Assembly (NCBI GenBank): GCA_944387775.1
Contig: CALXGE010000004.1
Coordinates: 1-51,940, forward strand
DNA length: 51,940 bases
Direction: 5' to 3'
Origin: an uncultured Oscillospiraceae bacterium
GTDB lineage: Bacteria; Bacillota; Clostridia; Oscillospirales; Oscillospiraceae
This document shows positions 47,356 to 51,940 of the stretch, piece by piece (position 1 is the stretch's first letter; every line of letters starts with the position of its first letter). The notes beneath the pieces were generated by a model. That model had not been told where the DNA came from. It ran no database searches and saw only the letters and a program-made list of their open reading frames with translations. The position numbers were made by a program, and so were the translations under genes.

Positions 47356-50235
47356 ATGCCACACAAAGCACAGGAACAAGCCAAGTCCGGGAAGAAACGC
47401 TTTGGGTTCTTCCACCGCAAAAAATCCGAACAGACTCCGACCACACAGGCCGCGCCAGCTGCCGCTACGGTAAGCAACAGCGGCATGGCCGATCTCCTCG
47501 GAGGCTCCTCTGCCGGAAACCCGGCATTGGATCAGATGATGCAGACCCGGGCTGCCGGTCTGGCAGGCCGCGCCGATGCTCCCCGCAGGAGCCGCCTCCC
47601 CCAGCTGAACCTGGATCTGGATCAGCCCGTGGGGGATGCCGCGGCCCCGGCTTCTGCACAGGTTGTCCCGGAAGAGCAGCCTGCCGCAGCGGCACCTGTC
47701 CAGGCCCCCCAGGTGGAAAGCACCGACTCCGGAGCGGACCAGCCGGTGAAGGAGTTTCTGATGGAGCTGCTGGCTACCCCCCAGACGCCTATCCGGGTGG
47801 AGGGTGAGTCTGCCCCTCCTCAGGAGACGGCGCCGCCCGCCGCCACCGCCGATTCTGCCCCGCCGTCCCTCTCCCCGGCAGAGGAGGATGCCTTTTTGAA
47901 GGCAGACCCTCCTGTGGAGATAGCGGCCGCCGCAGCAGAGCAGGCAGTCTCCGCCCCTCCCGCAGTGAAAACAGCTGCGGCCATTGAGGAGAAAATAGAG
48001 GCGGCTGTCCCCGCCGCAGAGGGGGAGACGGAAGCCGCCTCTGCCGCTACAACCACCACCGAATTACCGCCGGAATTGGAGCAGGAAGCGGCTCATCTCG
48101 CCACTACCACCACAACGACCACGGAATCCTCCTTGGAGCTGGAGGAGGCTGAGGCAGATGGCGCCGACGAAACCGCCACAGCGGCTCCCCAGGTTGCGGA
48201 TGATGGAACAACCGCAGAGCGGACGAAGCAGGAGCGCATACAGAAGGGCACCCGGCGCCTCGGCAGCTTTGTCGACCTGCGGGATCAGCTGATTCACTCC
48301 AAGAAGGGCGGCATCGGCATGGACTCGTCCCTGTTCCGAAATGTAAAAAGCTGCACGGAGGCCGTCGTCAAAGCCATCAACGAGTCTCTTCCCGGAGACC
48401 CCCAGGGAAACCAGGCCGCTTTCCAAAACCTGCAGGTGGTATATAAAAACCTCCTCACAAGCTGCAGGCTGTACATAGCTCACCGCGACCCCAAGACCTC
48501 CGACGGAAAGGCCCGCAAGGGTATTGTCTCCCATATCATGGAACAGGCAGAAAAAGATTTTTTCCGTCTGGCCAGGATATTTGACCGCATTCCCACCCTG
48601 CCTCCCCAGGAGCAGCCCAAAACCACTCTGGAGTTACTGGGGATGGCCCGTACCCGCAAGGTTGCTCTGAAGAACGGTCCTATCAACAGTCTTAAGCAGG
48701 CAGGAGACGCCATCAGCAAGCTCTATGAGGTCAAACCGGGAGATGCCACTGATAAGAACACTTCCGGCTTTTTCAAACAGGCGATGACCCTGCGGCCGTT
48801 TTCAGCACCCCAATGGAGGCCTGGCATGACCGCCGAAGAGCGGGAAGACCTGGATCAAGTCCGCCTCCTACGAACCTTGATCCAGCGAAAGTCGGAAAAT
48901 AAAGCGTTTGGAGAACTCCTTATCGGTCAGCTGGAACACACCTCTGGCAGCCATGGATTAAATGCATATGATTATACGCCTACGCGGGAAGCCAAGCTTT
49001 TTGATCTGGACTTTGCGGGAGCATGCAGTCAAGCAAGGAGCGCTCAGTTTTTGTTTGACGAGATGCTGAATAGTACTTTTTTTGCACGCCCGCCGGAAAG
49101 CGATATTGGTGTCACCAACCGCAATGTGGCTACCAGTCGTCTGGCAAACGCACTGGGTATCGGCGATGTCGTGGTGCAGTCCGAACTGGCCACTCTCCAA
49201 GGCAGCGGCGAATCCCCCATGTCCGGTATTCTGATGCAAAAAGCGCCGGGAAAGTCTGCCTTGGATGCGCTGGATGAGGATTACGGCGAGGAGGCTTTGG
49301 ACACTGCCAATCCACGCACTATTTTCCGCAAGCTCCAATCAACCGTGTCCGATGTCCGGCGTCTGTTTTCCCCTCAGTTTCTCCATACGTTGACCAATCT
49401 CCAAGTGCTGGATGCTCTGGCTGGCCAGGAAGACCGCCATACCGGCAACTATTTTGTGGAGCGCACATCCAGCGGCCAGTTGGGGGCAGTCCACGGTATC
49501 GATAATGAAATGGCCTTTGGTCTTGACACCTTTCATACACTTGTGGAGGGATCGCCTGAACCCGACCGAATGGGGAATTTTGGCTTTAATTTCTTAACTT
49601 CTGACGGAGAAATCCGACTGCCCTATATGGATAAGCAGCTTGCAGACCGGATCATGGCCCTCACGCCCCAGGATCTGCAATTGCTCCTAGGGGATGTTCT
49701 GGAGAAGCCGTACCTGGACGCGCTTTGTACACGCGTACGAGAGGCGCAGGCTGCCATTGCCAGGGACCGGGAAGCGGATCCCACCGGGCGGCGCTACCTG
49801 GAGCGCGAGGACCAGTGGGACGCCAATGTTATGGAAGCGCTGATATCTCCCTCGTCAAAGGAACGCTTCTCCTATGTGGGAGATCTGTTTGCTACCGCCG
49901 AAAAAGGGCAGGGGCCGCTCCCCGGCCTAGGTTCCCCCACCGTTTCGAAGCTGGCCGACCAGTATCTGACTGAGGAACGGGAAAAGATATGGGTCAGCCT
50001 GAAGGACGAAAAAAACAGGATCGAGCGTCTGAAATCCTTCGGCTCCCTCTTGGGGGACGATGTCATCCAATATATGACGGATCATCAGGATGATTTCCAG
50101 TATACCGCGGAAGAGGTGAAAGAACCCGACGTGGTCTACATCCTCAGTGGCATAGACTGCTGCAGCGAGCGCGCCATTGCTCGCTTTGCCGCTGAGCAGG
50201 AGCGTCGGCGGAAGGCAAAGGCTGCCCAGGCCTGA
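47356..50235 (+). CDS. Candidate eCIS effector: disordered N-terminus and PI3/PI4-kinase-like domain
   Basis: 959 residues from the ATG at 47356, ten bases after AAAGGAGG. Residues 1-26 are strongly basic (KSGKKRFGFFHRKK); to about residue 290 the chain is Ala/Pro/Glu/Thr-rich and unstructured, with runs of threonine. From about 300 to 900 it is folded. A kinase-like core is suggested by K629 (GILMQKAPG), the catalytic-loop motif D693-R694-H695-xx-N698 (GQEDRHTGNYFV) and a metal-binding D716 in VHGIDNEMAFG, the order and spacing used by PI3/PI4 kinases and related bacterial kinases. There is no signal peptide or membrane span. Disordered, charged N-termini are known cargo signals of eCIS toxins. 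A phosphoinositide or protein kinase toxin is likely; the substrate is unknown. Confidence 0.75.
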   Translation: MPHKAQEQAKSGKKRFGFFHRKKSEQTPTTQAAPAAATVSNSGMADLLGGSSAGNPALDQMMQTRAAGLAGRADAPRRSRLPQLNLDLDQPVGDAAAPASAQVVPEEQPAAAAPVQAPQVESTDSGADQPVKEFLMELLATPQTPIRVEGESAPPQETAPPAATADSAPPSLSPAEEDAFLKADPPVEIAAAAAEQAVSAPPAVKTAAAIEEKIEAAVPAAEGETEAASAATTTTELPPELEQEAAHLATTTTTTTESSLELEEAEADGADETATAAPQVADDGTTAERTKQERIQKGTRRLGSFVDLRDQLIHSKKGGIGMDSSLFRNVKSCTEAVVKAINESLPGDPQGNQAAFQNLQVVYKNLLTSCRLYIAHRDPKTSDGKARKGIVSHIMEQAEKDFFRLARIFDRIPTLPPQEQPKTTLELLGMARTRKVALKNGPINSLKQAGDAISKLYEVKPGDATDKNTSGFFKQAMTLRPFSAPQWRPGMTAEEREDLDQVRLLRTLIQRKSENKAFGELLIGQLEHTSGSHGLNAYDYTPTREAKLFDLDFAGACSQARSAQFLFDEMLNSTFFARPPESDIGVTNRNVATSRLANALGIGDVVVQSELATLQGSGESPMSGILMQKAPGKSALDALDEDYGEEALDTANPRTIFRKLQSTVSDVRRLFSPQFLHTLTNLQVLDALAGQEDRHTGNYFVERTSSGQLGAVHGIDNEMAFGLDTFHTLVEGSPEPDRMGNFGFNFLTSDGEIRLPYMDKQLADRIMALTPQDLQLLLGDVLEKPYLDALCTRVREAQAAIARDREADPTGRRYLEREDQWDANVMEALISPSSKERFSYVGDLFATAEKGQGPLPGLGSPTVSKLADQYLTEEREKIWVSLKDEKNRIERLKSFGSLLGDDVIQYMTDHQDDFQYTAEEVKEPDVVYILSGIDCCSERAIARFAAEQERRRKAKAAQA

Positions 50236-50379
50236 TAGGATTCCCCTTTTCCATACCTCCAATGGTCTCTGCAGGAAGGGCAGCATTTTCCAGGCCTGCA
50301 AATTTGCGCCGCAGACCTTCCTGCTGCGTACATAATGATCGACAAGAGCAGGCCCCGGAGATGGGGCCTGCTCTTGCTA

Positions 50380-50408
50380 TTGACGAAAGCTTGTCTGTCG
50401 CCTATAAT
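50380..50408 (+). promoter_or_regulatory. Promoter of the padR gene
   Basis: TTGACG (50380-50385) and a perfect TATAAT (50403-50408) separated by exactly 17 bases, 29 bases upstream of the PadR start codon. One of the best promoter matches in the window. Confidence 0.85.
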
Positions 50409-50425
50409 ATATCTATTCGATATAT
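50407..50425 (+). promoter_or_regulatory. Probable PadR operator
   Basis: A perfect 7-bp inverted repeat ATATATC-TATTC-GATATAT overlaps the last bases of the -10 element and the transcription start. This is where an autoregulatory PadR repressor is expected to bind. Confidence 0.65.
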
Positions 50426-50436
50426 CGGAGGGTGTT

Positions 50437-50988
50437 ATGGAATACCTGATATTGGGGCTATTGGTCCTCTCTCCTATGACTGGTTATGAGCTGCAACAGT
50501 TTATCAGGAAAAATCTGGCCCTGATCTGTTCCCACAGTGCAGGCAGTGTACAGACGGCCCTTTCCAAGCTGGAAAAGGACGGCAAAGTGACAGCCAGCGA
50601 AGCTTCCGAAGGTAGACGCCGGAAAAAAATATTTTCCATCACAGATGCAGGCCGATCTGCTTTTTCCAGCTGGGTGGCCCAACCCATGCAGGCAGATAAG
50701 GTAAAAAATATGGAGCTGTCCCGACTGTTCTTTGCAGGACTGGCCCAGCCGGAGGAGCGTCTTGCCGCGATCCGGGACTACATCCGGCAGCTGAAGGAGA
50801 CCAGAGGGGTCCTCTGGGCCATCCGGGAATATTTTCAGAAGCTTGACCCACAGGAGTTGCCCCCCGGGACTGACTGGTCCCAGGTCCTGCGCTTCCAGGG
50901 GTACACCATCCAGTACGGTATCGCTGCCGCTGACTTTGAGATCGGCTGGTACAGCCGTCTGCTTCACGAATTGGAGGAACAACCATGA
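50437..50988 (+). CDS. PadR-family transcriptional regulator
   Basis: 183 residues from the ATG at 50437, five bases after GGAGGG; longer frames start inside the promoter. Winged-helix domain at about 1-85 (MEYLILGLLVLSPMTGYELQ, then GSVQTALSKLEKDGKVTA and KKIFSITDAGRSAFSSW), followed by a C-terminal helical dimerisation domain (Vir_act_alpha_C type, about 90-183). PadR repressors sense phenolics, drugs or envelope stress. It overlaps the flavodoxin-like gene (ATGA), which is its probable target. Confidence 0.92.
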   Translation: MEYLILGLLVLSPMTGYELQQFIRKNLALICSHSAGSVQTALSKLEKDGKVTASEASEGRRRKKIFSITDAGRSAFSSWVAQPMQADKVKNMELSRLFFAGLAQPEERLAAIRDYIRQLKETRGVLWAIREYFQKLDPQELPPGTDWSQVLRFQGYTIQYGIAAADFEIGWYSRLLHELEEQP

Positions 50989-51940
50989 AGATCCTTGTTT
51001 TAAACGCCAGCCCTAAGGGCAAGAACTCTACCACCGTCCACACCGCCCTGTATTTGCAGACCCTGCACCCGGAGCACACCTTTACCGTTCTCCCGGTGGG
51101 TCAGCGCATCAAAAGCTATGAGAAGGACTTCTCCCCCCTCCGCGCAGAGCTGGAGCAGGCAGATCTGCTGCTGTTCTGCTACCCGGTCTACACCTTCATT
51201 GCCCCCTATCAGCTCCACCGTCTCATCGAGCTCATCAAAGCCGACGGCGTGGATCTCTCCGGCAAGTTTGCCTCTCAGATCACCACCTCCAAGCATTTCT
51301 ACGATGTGACCGCCCACCGCTATGTGGAGGAGAACTGTTTTGACCTGGGAATGAAGGTGGTGCGGGGCCTGTCTGCCGACATGGATGATCTGCTTACCCA
51401 GCAGGGGCAGCAGGAGGCCCGGAACTTTTTTGACCATCTGCTGTTCTCCTGTGAGCACGGTCTGTTCGTCACGCCTCCCGCCAGAGCACCCCAGCGGGAG
51501 AAGCCGGTCTATCAGCCGGTGCTGCCCTCCGTCTCCAAAAGCAACGCCAAGGACGTGGTCATTGTCACCAACTGCGCCCCCGGGGATGAAAACCTCCAAA
51601 ACATGATCGCTGATTTCCGCGCCGCCCTGCCCTTTGAAAGCCGGGTAGTAAACCTGCGGGAGTTCCCCTTTGCCGGCGGCTGCCTCGGATGCTTTGGCTG
51701 CGCCATCACCGGCAAATGCGTTTATAAGGATGGATTTGACGAGTTTTTGCGCAGCACCATCCAGACCGCCGACGCCTTCGTCTATGCCTTCACCATCTCC
51801 GATCACTACACCCACTCCAGCTTCAAGTGCTATGACGACCGGCAGTTCTGCAACGGACACCGTACCGTCACCCACGGCACGCCCATTGCCTACCTCATCA
51901 GCGGCGACTACCAGTATGAGAGCAACCTGCGCATGATCGT
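50985..51940 (+). CDS. Flavodoxin-fold NAD(P)H-dependent oxidoreductase, incomplete at window end
   Basis: At least 318 residues from the ATG in the ATGA overlap with padR; the frame is still open at the window edge. The N-terminus MKILVLNASPKGKNSTTVHT is the FMN phosphate-binding loop of the flavodoxin/NADPH-dependent FMN reductase family. A second Rossmann-like half begins near DVVIVTNCAPGDENLQNMI and includes a cysteine cluster (GGCLGCFGCAITGKCVYKDGFDEF) like that of iron-sulfur flavoproteins, which may hold a metal cluster. It is therefore a two-domain fusion. Pairing with a PadR regulator suggests a response to quinones or xenobiotics. Confidence 0.85.
   Translation, partial: MKILVLNASPKGKNSTTVHTALYLQTLHPEHTFTVLPVGQRIKSYEKDFSPLRAELEQADLLLFCYPVYTFIAPYQLHRLIELIKADGVDLSGKFASQITTSKHFYDVTAHRYVEENCFDLGMKVVRGLSADMDDLLTQQGQQEARNFFDHLLFSCEHGLFVTPPARAPQREKPVYQPVLPSVSKSNAKDVVIVTNCAPGDENLQNMIADFRAALPFESRVVNLREFPFAGGCLGCFGCAITGKCVYKDGFDEFLRSTIQTADAFVYAFTISDHYTHSSFKCYDDRQFCNGHRTVTHGTPIAYLISGDYQYESNLRMI

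Larger units (their letters stand above)
50236..50436. other. Intergenic region with two inverted repeats
   Basis: Beyond the effector gene a 9-bp inverted repeat (GCAGGAAGG at 50270-50278, CCTTCCTGC at 50315-50323) spans a 36-base loop. A stronger perfect 14-bp hairpin follows at 50343-50376 (CAAGAGCAGGCCCC with a six-base loop). The latter is probably the transcription stop for the effector gene although it lacks a T-run. The PadR promoter follows. Confidence 0.55.

Overview
The window is GC-rich, densely coded DNA with strong AGGAGG-type ribosome binding sites and typical Firmicutes regulators: BceS/VanS-like two-component genes, LytTR regulators, PrsW, TipAS-type MerR and PadR. This points to a gut clostridial bacterium, most likely of the Oscillospiraceae (Flavonifractor/Lawsonibacter-like). 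The genus is inference from gene style, not a database match. Layout: (1) 1-2357, remnant of a broken XRE-type regulator, then a small membrane protein, a TetR regulator and a polytopic membrane protein, closed by a terminator. (2) 2399-9249, a divergent TipAS-type MerR gene, then OmpR-type response regulator, histidine kinase, SAM methyltransferase, a hairpin with a T-run, and an ABC transporter (ATPase plus 884-residue FtsX-type permease). (3) 9312-11577, an ECF sigma factor operon with two unknown membrane proteins and a PrsW-family protease. (4) 11664-14008, a LytTR regulator, a LytTR response regulator and a GHKL histidine kinase; the terminator is shared with the next, opposing operon. 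(5) 47063 down to 14038 on the minus strand, about 33 kb and 28 tightly packed genes plus one possible 31-codon gene, which together form a contractile injection system of the extracellular (eCIS, Afp/PVC/MAC-like) type. It has one sheath, three gp19-type tube-like proteins, LysM tube adaptor, late-control-D hub, gpV-like spike, gp25, two gpJ-like baseplate proteins, tail protein I-like protein, a probable fibre/adaptor with an Ig-like end, a DUF4255 cap, a PAAR-like DUF4280 tip and a two-domain AAA+ ATPase. (6) 47356-50235, divergent from the eCIS operon, a 959-residue protein with a long disordered N-terminus and a PI3/PI4-kinase-like catalytic core (DRHxxN), the best candidate for the injected effector. 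(7) 50437 to the window end, a PadR regulator and a flavodoxin-fold NAD(P)H oxidoreductase that runs off the end. What sets this locus apart from the Afp/PVC archetype is an added signalling and membrane set inside the same operon: a SpoIIE/PP2C-like protein with a HAMP domain, a HAMP-linked class III cyclase-like protein, a kinase-like protein and a stand-alone LytR-type receiver. All four lack residues needed for catalysis or phosphorylation. They come with a membrane protein carrying about nine MORN repeats joined to a TolC-like helical domain, and a small tail-anchored protein. Working model (inference): a contractile machine loaded with a kinase effector, whose assembly, membrane docking or firing is controlled by pseudoenzyme scaffolds rather than by active enzymes. 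Two RNA-level features may set subunit ratios: a perfect 42-bp palindrome just after the tube gene, and a hairpin placed between a strong Shine-Dalgarno sequence and the sheath start codon. No tRNA, rRNA, CRISPR array, insertion sequence or capsid gene was seen. No gene-free stretch exceeds 300 bases; the longest is 292 bases at 47064-47355.
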